A stretch of DNA of 64,000 nucleotides from Candidatus Magnetocorallium paracelense (GTDB lineage: Bacteria; Nitrospirota; Thermodesulfovibrionia; Thermodesulfovibrionales; Magnetobacteriaceae), in the NCBI GenBank assembly GCA_029001845.1, contig JAREWP010000077.1, forward strand, positions 110,188-174,187. The letters are read 5' to 3'. How positions within the stretch are numbered: position 1 is the first letter of the stretch; every line of letters starts with the position of its first letter. The notes beneath the pieces are model-generated. The model was not told the DNA's origin. It worked only from the letters and a program-made list of their open reading frames with translations, and did not search any database. Below are positions 46,687-56,120 of this stretch, in pieces. Both the position numbers and the translations under genes were made by a program.

Positions 46687-46749
46687 CTCTATTCATTTTC
46701 TCACAGAAAGCTGCCAAAAAGCAGAAAGTTTACCTGTACAGGTTTAAGT

Positions 46750-46776
46750 TAAGCTGCCGCAGGCAGCTTTTTTTTT
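46750..46776 (+). terminator. Strong intrinsic terminator-like hairpin on the plus strand
   Basis: AAGCTGCC-GC-GGCAGCTT type stem followed by nine T residues: the textbook rho-independent form for rightward transcription. However, both flanking genes run leftwards and no plus-strand gene is seen upstream. Confidence 0.6.
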
Positions 46777-46807
46777 ACTCCCTCTCCCCCTTTGAAGGGG
46801 GAGAGGA
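46776..46807. repeat. Short CT/GA palindrome, copy 3
   Basis: Arms CCCTCTCCCCC and GGGGGAGAGG around TTTGAA, matching 6301-6332. It directly follows the terminator-like hairpin at 46750-46776, in the 264-base gap between two membrane-TPR genes. Confidence 0.6.
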
Positions 46808-46950
46808 TACTTACAAGGATTTTCTTTGAAATTCCTTTTAATAAACTTGACTTGACAGGGGTAAGTTTACTATTTAATAGAACCATTTTTTTGTAAAATG
46901 GCTGACTGTTATACATCAATTGGCATCTTCGGCGGACTACATTTGTAGGG

Positions 46951-48900
46951 TTACGGGCGTCTATCCATTACCTGGTCTAATAACTTTTTGGCGCCGACAT
47001 TCTCCGGGTCTGTTTGCAGGGCTCTTTTCAAGTGATCTTCCGCCTCTTTGAGTTTGCCTGAATTTAGAAAGAGGATGGCGAGGTTGTAATGGACTTCAGA
47101 AAATTCAGGGTCGATCTGAAGAGCCCTTGCAAAGTGTCGAACAGCCTCATTCATATCACCCCTTGAAGCCAGTAAAATACCCAGATTGTTATAGGCCTCG
47201 CCATATTGTTCATTTAGGTGAATCGCTTTTGTGTAATTAATGGCTGCCTCTGTATCCCTGCCAAGCTTAAAAAAGGAGTGACCCAGGGCATTATACGCTT
47301 CAGGATATTTGGGCTTAACCTTCAATGCACTGCTGTAGTAGTGAGCCGCCTCTGCATAACTCCCCTTCTTCTCAAATATTAGTCCCAAGTTGTAAAATGC
47401 CTCGGCATATTGCGGATTAGCGGCAATTGCCTGCATGAAATGCCTTGCGGCCACATCGATTTCGCCTTTTTCGGCAAGCAGAATCGCAAGGTTATTGTGG
47501 GCCTCAAAATATGTCGGCAAAATTTTGATCGCTTTCAGGTAGTGTGGGGTCGCCTTTTCGGGCATTCCTTCTTTTTCATAAGCCGCTCCGAGATTGTAGT
47601 GGGCCAGGTAATTGTCTTTCGTTACCTCTATGGTGCGTTCGAGGAGAGTAATGCTGTTTCGCCAGAATTTCAGTTGTAAATGCGTGAGGTTTGTCAACAG
47701 AGCAAAAACCGTTACGCCTGCCAATATATATATAACTATCCTGAATCTGAATCGGGATGTGATATCGTAAAAGCCCCAGACAAGTGCAATTGACAATCCA
47801 ATGGAAGGTATGTATGTAAACCTGTCAGCCATGGAGAAAGAGCCTATTTGGACCAGACCGATTACAGGGACCAGAGTGCCTGTATACCACAAAAAACCTA
47901 CCAGGAGATAGGGACTTCGCCCGGATAAGAGGTCTGCCGAAACAAGTATAAACAAAAGAAGTAATCCGGACAGAGTTGCATACAATGCCGAAACGGTATG
48001 TGGCGGAAATGGATAGTATACGGCAAGGTTCAGAGGGAACAACATTTTATATATATAAAGTATATATGATGTCATGGCGTTAGCCACTCTCGTAAGTAAG
48101 GGGTAATTTTCCATTGAGGCCAGAGCGCCTCCGCCTTCCTGGGCGAAATAGGCGACTGTGCTCATGATCAGGGCGAGCAAAATAAGGGGAACTTTTTCAA
48201 TTATAAGAAAATGTAACGACCTGGGATTTGAAATCATCTTTCTTTTATCGCCCGAACTTGAAGATGAAAAGCTTTGCGCCGAATTGTGGATGAACCTTTC
48301 TATAGGCCAGAAATCCAGGAGAAGCAGTACAAAGGGAAGCGTAACAAGCATGGGCTTGGACATTAAACCGAGCATAAAAAAAAGGAGTATGAAAAGATAC
48401 CTGCCAACGTTTGGTCTTTTGACATAGTAGCCATAAGAGAGCACTGTTACCATCCAGAAAAAAGTACTCAATACATCTTTTCTTTCGCTTATCCAGGCCA
48501 CTGATTCCACACGGAGCGGGTGAACAGCAAAAAGGAGAGCTACAAAAAAACTCCTCCACATTGCACCTGTCATCATATGTAAGGCCGTAAACAGAACAAG
48601 GGAACTAAGGCTGTGGAGAAAAACATTTGTCAAATGACGGGCAGTCGGGCCGGGCCCGAACAACGATGTCTCAACTATATAGGAAAGCCAGGTAAGAGGG
48701 TGCCAGATATTGGCAGAGGTGTTCTTAAAGGCCCATATAATATTCTCCCAGGTTATTCCTTTAAGAACAATTTCGTTTTCATATACATACAAAGGGTCGT
48801 CTATGTTTATAAAATCGAAACCTGCTGTTTCGAAAAAGAGGGTTGCCGTGAGTAAAAACAGCAGAATACTGAGGAGAGGCGAAAAATACCGGAAAAGCAT
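46951..48900 (-). CDS. Polytopic membrane protein with C-terminal TPR repeats (paralogue 3)
   Basis: 649 residues. It opens with a membrane helix, then FINIDDPLYVYENEIVLKG near residue 31 and FAVHPLRVESVAWISERKDV near 128. About ten helices run to residue 405 and TPR repeats then run to the end (HYNLGAAYEKEGMPEKATPH, YNLGLIFEKKGSYAEAAHYY). It is closer to paralogue 1 than to paralogue 2 in the membrane half (MSKPMLVTLPFVLLLLDFWP against MAKPMLVTLPFVLLLLDHWP). It lies divergently from a glycosyltransferase gene, consistent with a glycan-related role. Confidence 0.8.
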   Translation of the reverse strand: MLFRYFSPLLSILLFLLTATLFFETAGFDFINIDDPLYVYENEIVLKGITWENIIWAFKNTSANIWHPLTWLSYIVETSLFGPGPTARHLTNVFLHSLSSLVLFTALHMMTGAMWRSFFVALLFAVHPLRVESVAWISERKDVLSTFFWMVTVLSYGYYVKRPNVGRYLFILLFFMLGLMSKPMLVTLPFVLLLLDFWPIERFIHNSAQSFSSSSSGDKRKMISNPRSLHFLIIEKVPLILLALIMSTVAYFAQEGGGALASMENYPLLTRVANAMTSYILYIYKMLFPLNLAVYYPFPPHTVSALYATLSGLLLLFILVSADLLSGRSPYLLVGFLWYTGTLVPVIGLVQIGSFSMADRFTYIPSIGLSIALVWGFYDITSRFRFRIVIYILAGVTVFALLTNLTHLQLKFWRNSITLLERTIEVTKDNYLAHYNLGAAYEKEGMPEKATPHYLKAIKILPTYFEAHNNLAILLAEKGEIDVAARHFMQAIAANPQYAEAFYNLGLIFEKKGSYAEAAHYYSSALKVKPKYPEAYNALGHSFFKLGRDTEAAINYTKAIHLNEQYGEAYNNLGILLASRGDMNEAVRHFARALQIDPEFSEVHYNLAILFLNSGKLKEAEDHLKRALQTDPENVGAKKLLDQVMDRRP

Positions 48901-49014
48901 AAGTGCTATAAATTATAAGGAATTGACAAAGAAAAAGTAAAAAATATAGAATCACGGTTATGTGGTTTATAGTTTTTCAATTCCTAAATTCCTGAATTTG
49001 ATAATTTATTAATT

Positions 49015-50223
49015 ATGAACGTAGATGTAATCAGAAAGATCGACTACTGGGTCGGGGTGCCTGCCTGTTTTCTATTAACCCTTTTTCGAAAGCTTTTCGG
49101 TTCTTCTTTTAGAGACAGAGGAGAGGTTAAAAGTGTTGTTTTTTTTCAAATATCCGAAATGGGCAGTGCTGTTTCGGCTTATCCCAGCGTTAAATATGTA
49201 AAAGATAACTTCCCCGGTGCGACGATATATTATGTCATGTTCAGAAAGCTCCGTTCCATTGTGGATTTGCTGGGAATCGTTGATAAAGAGAATGTCCTGA
49301 CTATCAGAGACGACAATATTATTAACCTCATTAAAGACACCCTCTCGGTTATCTTCAAACTTAGGGGGTTAAAGGTTGACGCAGGAATCGATCTCGAACT
49401 ATTTTCAAGGTTTTCTGCGATCCTCTCTTTTATGAGTAATTCGAATATAAGAATCGGATTCGATAAGTTTAAAATGGAGGGGTTGTACAGAGGCGATTTG
49501 CAGACTCACAGTGTCATTTATAATTGCTATAAACATATTGGTTACAACTATTTTACCCTTGTAAAGACGATTGACCAGGGAGTGGAGAGGCCTTATCTCA
49601 AGGAAAAAGTGGAGAGCTACACTCTAAAGGCGCCTTTGATCGAATCGTCGAATGAGGAAAAAGAATCGATACTGAATAAACTCAGGGATATAAGCCCGGA
49701 TATCAATTTCAGCAGGGAAATCGTAATCGTCAATCCAAACGCCAGCCAGCTTCTGCCTCTGAGAAGATGGCCCATCGAGCACTATGTCGAACTTGTTAAA
49801 AAGATTCTTGCCGATCTCGATGTTATCGTCGTTATAACAGGGTTGGCTTCCGAGAAACCGGACGCCATGACGATAAGCAATGCAGTCAACAATTCCCGTT
49901 GTATTGATTTTACCGGAAAAACCGATTTAAAGAGTCTTATTGACCTGTTCAATGTATCGAGGCTCCTTGTGAGCAATGACAGCGGACCACCGAATTTCGC
50001 CTCCCTTACAAACATCGATATCGTTGTTTTCTTTGGTCCTGAAACGCCTTTACTTTATCAGCCCCTCGGCAGGCATGTAAAGGTCTTCTACTCTGGTTAT
50101 GCGTGCAGCCCCTGCGTATCGGCCTACAATCACCGCCAATCACCATGCAAACACAACAAATGTCTCAGCGACATTTCTCCTGATGACGTCTTCTCCTATG
50201 TCAGGCAGACCCTTGAAAAGTAA
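49015..50223 (+). CDS. Glycosyltransferase family 9 (heptosyltransferase-like)
   Basis: A 402-residue protein of the ADP-heptose:LPS transferase group. The N-terminal half has FFQISEMGSAVSAYPSVKYV, where GT9 members have a GxG loop, and ATIYYVMFRKLRSIVDLLG. The donor-binding C-terminal half has IVIVNPNASQLLPLRRWPIE, VVITGLASEK, DFTGKTDLKSLIDLF, and SNDSGPPNFASLTNIDIVVF followed by FGPETP. In these enzymes the final motif often reads DSGPMHLA; here it is PPNFA. A late cysteine cluster (ACSPCVSAYNHRQSPCKHNKC) is also common in the family. Likely substrate: a nucleotide-activated heptose or similar sugar for LPS or a surface glycan. Confidence 0.88.
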   Translation: MNVDVIRKIDYWVGVPACFLLTLFRKLFGSSFRDRGEVKSVVFFQISEMGSAVSAYPSVKYVKDNFPGATIYYVMFRKLRSIVDLLGIVDKENVLTIRDDNIINLIKDTLSVIFKLRGLKVDAGIDLELFSRFSAILSFMSNSNIRIGFDKFKMEGLYRGDLQTHSVIYNCYKHIGYNYFTLVKTIDQGVERPYLKEKVESYTLKAPLIESSNEEKESILNKLRDISPDINFSREIVIVNPNASQLLPLRRWPIEHYVELVKKILADLDVIVVITGLASEKPDAMTISNAVNNSRCIDFTGKTDLKSLIDLFNVSRLLVSNDSGPPNFASLTNIDIVVFFGPETPLLYQPLGRHVKVFYSGYACSPCVSAYNHRQSPCKHNKCLSDISPDDVFSYVRQTLEK

Positions 50224-50476
50224 TCGATTCCTGAAACTCACAAGCAATATTATCAATTATTAAAATTTTTCCGGCAATTTCCTTTTTAAAAGCAATATTG
50301 ACTTTTCAAAAAAGAATATAATAATGTTTTACAAAGACTAAAGAACACTGCTGCTTGCATCAATCCTTTCTCTCTTTTTTCTATTGATAACTTAGATATA
50401 AATTGTTTTGTTGAAATTATAAAAGATGAATATGGAGCAGGCTGCATTTCATTAACATTAACAGGAGGTTTCTAAT

Positions 50477-51523
50477 ATGAAAAGGTTTGTGCTTTTAATG
50501 TCGGTAATGACGCTTTTTTTTGCTTCTACTTCAGATGAGGTTGCTTCCGCAGGTCGTAATTATATCAGCATCGTCGGCTCCTCTACGGTCTATCCCTTTG
50601 CCACGGTTGTTGCAGAGATGTTTGGTAAAACCACTCAATTTAAAACGCCTACGATTGAATCGACAGGGTCCGGCGGAGGATTGAAGCTCTTTTGCTCGGG
50701 GATAGGTGTTGAGCATCCCGATATTACAAATGCATCGCGTCGTATCAAGAAATCGGAAGTGGAAAAGTGCGCTTCAAATGGCATCACAGATATTGTAGAA
50801 GCCAAGATCGGCTATGACGGTATTGTTCTCGCGAATTCTAAAAACAGTGTTCAATTAAAGCTGAGTCGTAAAGAAATTTTCATGGCCCTTGCCAAAGACG
50901 TACCAACCGATAAGGAGGGAGAGTTAATCCCGAATCCCAATAAAACATGGAAAGACATCAATTCCTCATTCCCGGATATCAAGATTGAAGTTTTGGGCCC
51001 GCCTCCCACATCCGGCACAAGAGACGCTTTTTCTGAACTTGCCATGGAGGGAGGGTGTAAAAAAATCGATTGGATAAAAGCGACAAAGAAAATCGATAAA
51101 AAGAAATACAAATCGATCTGTCACGCCGTGCGCGAAGACGGTGCCTATATCGAGGCCGGTGAGAATGACGTTCTTATTATAAAAAAGCTTATGGCAAATC
51201 CAAACGCACTTGGTATCTTTGGTTTTTCATTTCTGGATCAGAACATCGACAAAGTCCGGGGAAGCATAATTGATGGCGTAGAACCTACTTTTGAGAATAT
51301 TGCAAGCGGCGATTACCCGGTAGCCCGTTCTCTGTACTTTTATATCAAAAAGGCCCATGTCAAAATGATTCCCGGCATTGACGCCTATCTCAAAGAGTTT
51401 ATGAGTGAGAAAGCAATCGGCGAGGACGGCTATTTATTAGATAAAGGGCTCATTCCCATGCCTGCCGAAGAGTTTAATTCTTTTAAAAAATCCGTTATAG
51501 GACTTGAAAATCTATCCATGTAA
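50477..51523 (+). CDS. PstS-like phosphate-binding periplasmic protein
   Basis: A 348-residue exported solute-binding protein. A signal peptide (about 1-24) is followed by ISIVGSSTVYPFATVVAEMF and IESTGSGGGLKLFCSG, the two phosphate-binding loops of PstS-type proteins. ITNASRRIKKSEVEKCASNG, IGYDGIVLANSKNS and GPPPTSGTRDAFSELAM follow. All are typical of the high-affinity phosphate binder clan. No pstCAB or phoU lies nearby, so it acts with a transporter encoded elsewhere or as a sensor or scavenger. AGGAGG precedes the ATG. Confidence 0.92.
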   Translation: MKRFVLLMSVMTLFFASTSDEVASAGRNYISIVGSSTVYPFATVVAEMFGKTTQFKTPTIESTGSGGGLKLFCSGIGVEHPDITNASRRIKKSEVEKCASNGITDIVEAKIGYDGIVLANSKNSVQLKLSRKEIFMALAKDVPTDKEGELIPNPNKTWKDINSSFPDIKIEVLGPPPTSGTRDAFSELAMEGGCKKIDWIKATKKIDKKKYKSICHAVREDGAYIEAGENDVLIIKKLMANPNALGIFGFSFLDQNIDKVRGSIIDGVEPTFENIASGDYPVARSLYFYIKKAHVKMIPGIDAYLKEFMSEKAIGEDGYLLDKGLIPMPAEEFNSFKKSVIGLENLSM

Positions 51524-51533
51524 ATATACGATG

Positions 51534-51556
51534 CCGCCGATTCTCTTTCGGCGGCA
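51534..51556 (+). terminator. Terminator hairpin after the phosphate-binding protein gene
   Basis: GCCGCCGA and TCGGCGGC form a strong stem around TTCTCTT, starting ten bases after the stop codon. The following T run is poor, so termination is inferred mainly from position and stem strength. Confidence 0.6.
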
Positions 51557-51765
51557 TTGGTCCTTTATCTTCAAAGATGTAACTAAAAAACAGCAGCCAA
51601 GTATCAGTGGTCAGCTTTCAGCTAAGGAAAATATTGAGAAGATTGGGGACAGGCAAAAAAATCAATCTAATGTAGTGAGGAAAAGTTGGTAAAAACTGGT
51701 CCAGTGAGATGGCTCTATCCTCTCTCTGCACCCATTTCTCGTACTTTATCTTTTTTTGTGTCCAC

Positions 51766-51918
51766 TCATCGTGAGCCCGGGAATATTTTAGTGAAGGCTT
51801 CTACCGCCGGCCTGTCTTGTAGATTGCCGGCGTTTACCAAAGCAACAAAGCGGGAGTTTGTCGGAGTGAAAGCAAAGAATATAAAAATAGATATAAAGAC
51901 TCCCGCCTTAATTTTCAT
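51766..51918 (-). CDS. Small exported protein or truncated gene start
   Basis: A 50-codon minus-strand frame. GGGAG stands about nine bases before the ATG at 51918. The product starts MKIKAGVFISIFIFFAFTP, a good signal peptide, and goes on with NAGNLQDRPAVEAFTKIF before a TGA. The residues after the signal do not match a family I recognise. It directly follows the beta-helix gene (36 bases downstream) and may be the broken start of a longer secreted protein. A plus-strand frame over the same bases is less convincing. Confidence 0.4.
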   Translation of the reverse strand: MKIKAGVFISIFIFFAFTPTNSRFVALVNAGNLQDRPAVEAFTKIFPGSR

Positions 51919-51953
51919 AATGTAATTCTCCCAATCATGAGATTTTCAATCAA

Positions 51954-54900
51954 TTAATTCTGATTATCCGTTAATTCTACATAATTGGAAAACTCCGAGG
52001 TATTATTTCTCCCGTCCGTGACCGTTGCCGTAATATAGTAAGTCAGTCCAATATCCATCGGGAGCCATTGAGGAAGGGGAAAGACCGCTTCAAATAATCT
52101 TTGATTTCCCTCTGCTGTCGTTTCCAGCGGGCCGGACCATATTTTCAACCAACCTTCCCGCTGAGGTTGTGGGGTGACAAAAAACTCGGCAGTGACTGTT
52201 TCATCGTCTATCATAAACCCTCTGACTATAATCAATTCGTTCATAACAACGGCGGATTCCAGTTCAGGCCAGTTCCGTAATGTGTTTGCCCCTGTATCGT
52301 CATCGCCGATATCATTGGGAGTGATACCGTCATTGCCAAGATCGATATTAAGATTGGAGTGGTTCATGAAAATTGAATTTGAGGAAATTAAATTTCCTTC
52401 AGAACCGTCATCGATTATTACGCCTTTATCTTGATTTTGCGCGATAACGTTACCATTGTCTTCCCCGCCAACGATATTGTTATTGGAGTCGTTTTCAATT
52501 GAGATTCCGTCACTGTTACCCAAATCCGGTATGGAAGATACAAAGGAGTAGTCCGCCGATGTGCCGATAATGTTCTTTTGAATCGTATTGCTTGCAGATG
52601 CATGAATTTTGATGCCGTAGACTGCGTTACTCGAAATTACATTATTTTTTATGCTGTTGTTGTTTGTAAGATTGACTTCGATGCCTGAAAGATTATTATG
52701 AGCAATGATGTTACGATCTTCATCGTTTTCTCCTCCCACAGTCGTATTGGTGGTGTGTATTAAAATTCCATTCTCTCCATTACCATAATCGGGAAGGAGT
52801 GTTGCTGTATTGTAATTGGCGGAAGTCCCGATAATATTTCCTTTGACAATGGTCCCTGTTGATCCGGTTTGTAAAAAAATTCCGTTTTGCCGGTTATTAG
52901 AAATAATATTGTTTTTTATTATATTCTCAGACCCGCCATTAAGAGCAATACCGTTGAGGTTGTTGCCGGTGTTGGTGGCTCCGTTACTTCCAATGCCTAG
53001 ATAATTGCCTTCTATCACATTGTTGTCGGAGCTCTCTCCGGTTATTTCTATGCCATTATCAGAGCAACCGGTGATTATGTTTCTTTCCTCATCGGTTGGT
53101 CCTCCGATTATGTTATTCGCCGAATTTTCTATGAAAATTCCGTTCATATCCACAGCACCGGCTCCGATGAAATTTCCTGTTATCCTGTTATTTCCTCCAT
53201 TTCTCAGCGTAATGCCATTGCCGTCGCCGCTAACAGCCAGCCCCCTTATGGTGCTGTTGCCTGCGGTTATTACAATAGCATCTGCATTTTCGGATCGTAC
53301 CATGACTTGACCATCTGCTTGTGTTGTTCCGTCAATAGTTACAGACTCCGTAATATCGGGAAATGCGTCAGGACTTGAGATAAAAGGTATTCCGGGAGTG
53401 TTAATATTAAAGGTAATCCTGTCGACACCGGTAAGATTGTTGGCCTCTTCGATTGCGGCTCGGAGAGTACATTCATCGTCGACGTCTGTTCCGGTATTGC
53501 ATTCTCCATCGCCGGGGGCCGTATCTCCGCCATTACCGGTTGAGTTAACAATAAAGTTGCACCCTTCCTCGCCTTTCACGATAATTGTACCGTTGACTCC
53601 GCTTCCGGAAACATTTATCCTTTCCGAAGCTCTGGCAAAAATATGTTCAGGGCGAATACCTGCTCCAAAGGGTTTACAACCATCTTCATATGTTGAAGGT
53701 ACTTTAAACCAAAGTAAATAGCAGGCTTCGCCGCCGGCAGGTATTGTTTCGTTTAGATTGGAAAAGGCCAACGTGTTATTTCCATCGAAAACGCCGGCCT
53801 CTATGGCGCCATTCGTATCGCTGACTCCATTACAATCGGAATCTTCGGCCAATGCCGCTATTATGCCTGTAGGATCGTCTCCTATAAAATCATAGGTAAA
53901 ACCTGTTACTGTTATAATATTGTCATCTTCAGAGGTTAGTTGAATATGGTTGGAAATTGTTATCGTATCCATGGAGCCGTCGGTTTCTATCACCTTGCTG
54001 TTCGGATTTTCAACGCCCGCTGAGAGAGTGAGGGGTTCTTTTATTGTTGTCAAAGCAATGGCGTAAACTGTGCGGTTGTCCTGTAAGCCATAGACAGTAT
54101 AAACAAAATTCGTTCCCTCTTCGGAAAGATCTACACCACCTTCCTCAAATGCAGTCCACTGAATCGAGTTATACTCGAAATCGGCAGGAATGTCTACAGT
54201 ACGATTGGCGGTAATGTCTTTTTTGTATAACTTCCCGTCTTGAAGCCATGCTTCATAATTCCCGCGTCTCTTTCCATAGGACCCGGTGAAAGTATCTCCA
54301 ATACCATAAGTCCAGAATATTTCATTCTCCAGTTGATTGTCGTCAAATTCATCCCACAGTTCCATAACAGTATTGAACTTATAGTCAGGACTCCCTGCTC
54401 CTCTGTTAAGGCTATATAGTTCACCTTCAAATATGTATCCTATGTTTGTGCTTGATTGTTCGTTTATATCGTACTCTGTGCCGTTAATATATATTTTAGG
54501 CTCTTTATCGCTTGCGCCGCAGTGGGGATAGTTGGTATACCATGCATATACATTACCTTCCGATACTTTTGATTCGATATCTCTAAGGGAACAATAATCG
54601 TCATCCTGCCAGCTGTCTGTATCATCGCAAGAGGAGTTACAACGAATCCCGCCTGACGAACTCAATATTTCTCTGATATCACCGCTTTGATCCAGGAATT
54701 TCAGTCTCATAGTATTTGTCCAAAACCAATTGGAGCAACAGGAGTCATAGATGTTCTCCGTTTCGGTTTCACTCCAAAGCAGAGTTCCGTCATAACTTGA
54801 ATTTACGCTCCATATATCGTAATTCTTTCCGATACCTCCCTCACCGTATGGAACATTTACATACTCCGACAAGATTTGCAGAGATCCGTTGCGATATAGA

Positions 54901-55274
54901 TATAAATTGGTATCCGCGTCGTTTTCATAGCCCTGAAGTATAAAATTTCCGTTTGCGGCCTGGTTTACAAATCGGATTATGTTATTTAATTCCGTAATCT
55001 GCGTACGAGAGTCCGTGTCGATAGTATAGTCGTATACTTCAAAACCACTGTCTCCTGTTTGAATATTTCCTAATACAACGGTATTGCCATCTATCCTGAA
55101 ATTGGGGAGTTGAGAGCGGTTATTGGAATCAAAGGTGCTTACAGGGCTTATTAACTTATACGTGACTGTTGATTGAGCATATAAAGAACTTTTTATGAAT
55201 CCTCCCAAAAGCACAGCAAGCAACAGGCAGGCAAAGAGTTTTTTAATGAAATCTAAATTTCTTAAATGTTTCAT
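51954..55274 (-). CDS. Large secreted beta-propeller/beta-helix protein with CSLREA-like motif
   Basis: An exported protein of 1106 residues. The signal peptide is about residues 1-34. Residues ~40-430 contain repeated WD/Tol-like propeller strands (STFDSNNRSQLPNFRIDGNT and later repeats). A middle domain (~430-575) resembles cell-surface Ig-type modules. VDDECTLRAAIEEANNL near 610 is the CSLREA-type motif found in surface beta-helix proteins. Residues ~640-1010 are right-handed beta-helix coils rich in Asn and Gly (GNYLGIGSNGATNTGNNLNG and repeats of NGIxL/NxIxxN), as in NosD/pectate-lyase folds. A final beta domain ends in NTSEFSNYVELTDN. ATG 55274 is chosen for its GGAGGA. No sorting tag is obvious. 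Probable role: surface adhesin or polysaccharide-binding protein. Confidence 0.85.
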   Translation of the reverse strand: MKHLRNLDFIKKLFACLLLAVLLGGFIKSSLYAQSTVTYKLISPVSTFDSNNRSQLPNFRIDGNTVVLGNIQTGDSGFEVYDYTIDTDSRTQITELNNIIRFVNQAANGNFILQGYENDADTNLYLYRNGSLQILSEYVNVPYGEGGIGKNYDIWSVNSSYDGTLLWSETETENIYDSCCSNWFWTNTMRLKFLDQSGDIREILSSSGGIRCNSSCDDTDSWQDDDYCSLRDIESKVSEGNVYAWYTNYPHCGASDKEPKIYINGTEYDINEQSSTNIGYIFEGELYSLNRGAGSPDYKFNTVMELWDEFDDNQLENEIFWTYGIGDTFTGSYGKRRGNYEAWLQDGKLYKKDITANRTVDIPADFEYNSIQWTAFEEGGVDLSEEGTNFVYTVYGLQDNRTVYAIALTTIKEPLTLSAGVENPNSKVIETDGSMDTITISNHIQLTSEDDNIITVTGFTYDFIGDDPTGIIAALAEDSDCNGVSDTNGAIEAGVFDGNNTLAFSNLNETIPAGGEACYLLWFKVPSTYEDGCKPFGAGIRPEHIFARASERINVSGSGVNGTIIVKGEEGCNFIVNSTGNGGDTAPGDGECNTGTDVDDECTLRAAIEEANNLTGVDRITFNINTPGIPFISSPDAFPDITESVTIDGTTQADGQVMVRSENADAIVITAGNSTIRGLAVSGDGNGITLRNGGNNRITGNFIGAGAVDMNGIFIENSANNIIGGPTDEERNIITGCSDNGIEITGESSDNNVIEGNYLGIGSNGATNTGNNLNGIALNGGSENIIKNNIISNNRQNGIFLQTGSTGTIVKGNIIGTSANYNTATLLPDYGNGENGILIHTTNTTVGGENDEDRNIIAHNNLSGIEVNLTNNNSIKNNVISSNAVYGIKIHASASNTIQKNIIGTSADYSFVSSIPDLGNSDGISIENDSNNNIVGGEDNGNVIAQNQDKGVIIDDGSEGNLISSNSIFMNHSNLNIDLGNDGITPNDIGDDDTGANTLRNWPELESAVVMNELIIVRGFMIDDETVTAEFFVTPQPQREGWLKIWSGPLETTAEGNQRLFEAVFPLPQWLPMDIGLTYYITATVTDGRNNTSEFSNYVELTDNQN

Positions 55275-55458
55275 AGTCTCCTCCATTAAGAAAGGTTTAT
55301 ATAATGTAAAATGAAAGTTTTCGTTTATTCACTTTTACATCACTATTACCCCTATAGCGATCATAATCGCCTTTTCTATTTCCCTAATCTTGCCGTTGCT
55401 TATCTTACCTGCAAAGGGACCCCTTTTTAAGGAAGATTTGTCGATTGTCGTTATTTGT

Positions 55459-55689
55459 TCACACTTTGCCATAGATATTTATCGACAAACCGCTTTCATT
55501 CTTCTGAAGTACGACATGAGTAGGAGATTGTCTTAAATGGGTTATTAAAAGCCAATCACGAAGCATTTTTTCCATAATCTGACTTCTCGGAGCTCTTTTC
55601 TTTTTAGCGATATCGTCAATTTCACTGACGATATCGCCACTGATTGTTACTGTCAGCTTTGTTTTTCGTAAAGCACTCACAAAAGACAT
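55459..55689 (-). CDS. Ribbon-helix-helix protein (CopG/antitoxin-like)
   Basis: A 76-residue DNA-binding-type protein. TKLTVTISGDIVSEIDDIAK followed by APRSQIMEKMLRDWL matches a ribbon-helix-helix fold, with the strand first and two helices after it. The start at 55689 is chosen because AAGGAAG precedes that ATG; the open frame extends 18 codons further. The C-terminal ~30 residues are beta-like. Such proteins are commonly antitoxins or small repressors, but no toxin gene adjoins it. It lies between the secreted protein gene and the peptide-modification cluster, and could regulate either. Confidence 0.75.
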   Translation of the reverse strand: MSFVSALRKTKLTVTISGDIVSEIDDIAKKKRAPRSQIMEKMLRDWLLITHLRQSPTHVVLQKNESGLSINIYGKV

Positions 55690-56120
55690 ATAGACTTCCT
55701 TTAAATCATACCAATGATAAGATAACAGGTAGTGTAATTGCAATAGTGGATAAACAACCTGAATACAAAAATCAGTTGACTTTTACATCTCTTTTTGATA
55801 TTCTTGTTTTAAGCTTGCTAAAAGCAAATTTCTACCATTTTTGTCCTGGAAATAAGCCCAAAAAGGACTTTATTTAAATAACCACGAAGATCACGAAGAT
55901 GCACGAAGAAAAAAGAATTTCTTTAAAAACTTCGTGCTCTTCGTGACCTTTCGTGGTCAAAAGATAATGTGCCCCTATTACAACTAAAATATTTTCATGC
56001 TTTGTGGTGATCTGGAGGTTCATGGGAGTTTGCTCAGAAAGAAAAGATGCAAATAATCCCGGCAGACCTTCAGGAAATGGCTGGTCCGGAATAACGAAAT
56101 ATTAGGAGAGGAAAAAAATC
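55690..56120. other. Upstream region of the peptide-modification cluster, with a family C repeat
   Basis: No gene seen. It holds the 77-bp inverted repeat at 55881-55957 and a worn trace of family A at 55997-56036. The cluster's promoter should lie near 56050-56105, but no clear -35/-10 pair was recognised. Confidence 0.5.
55881..55957. repeat. ACCACGAAGG-type inverted repeat (family C, copy 2)
   Basis: ACCACGAAGATCACGAAG and its near-inverse CTTCGTGACCTTTCGTGGT enclose an AT-rich loop with a further GCACGAAG/CTTCGTGC pair. It is a better-preserved relative of 31749-31825. Confidence 0.75.

Noticed and set aside
51686..51925. Plus-strand frame of 79 codons
   Set aside because: It overlaps a minus-strand frame with a better ribosome site and signal peptide, and has no recognisable features.
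52174..53721. Several plus-strand frames opposite the beta-helix gene
   Set aside because: Repetitive Asn/Gly coding sequence leaves open frames on the other strand; none has a start signal or recognisable product.
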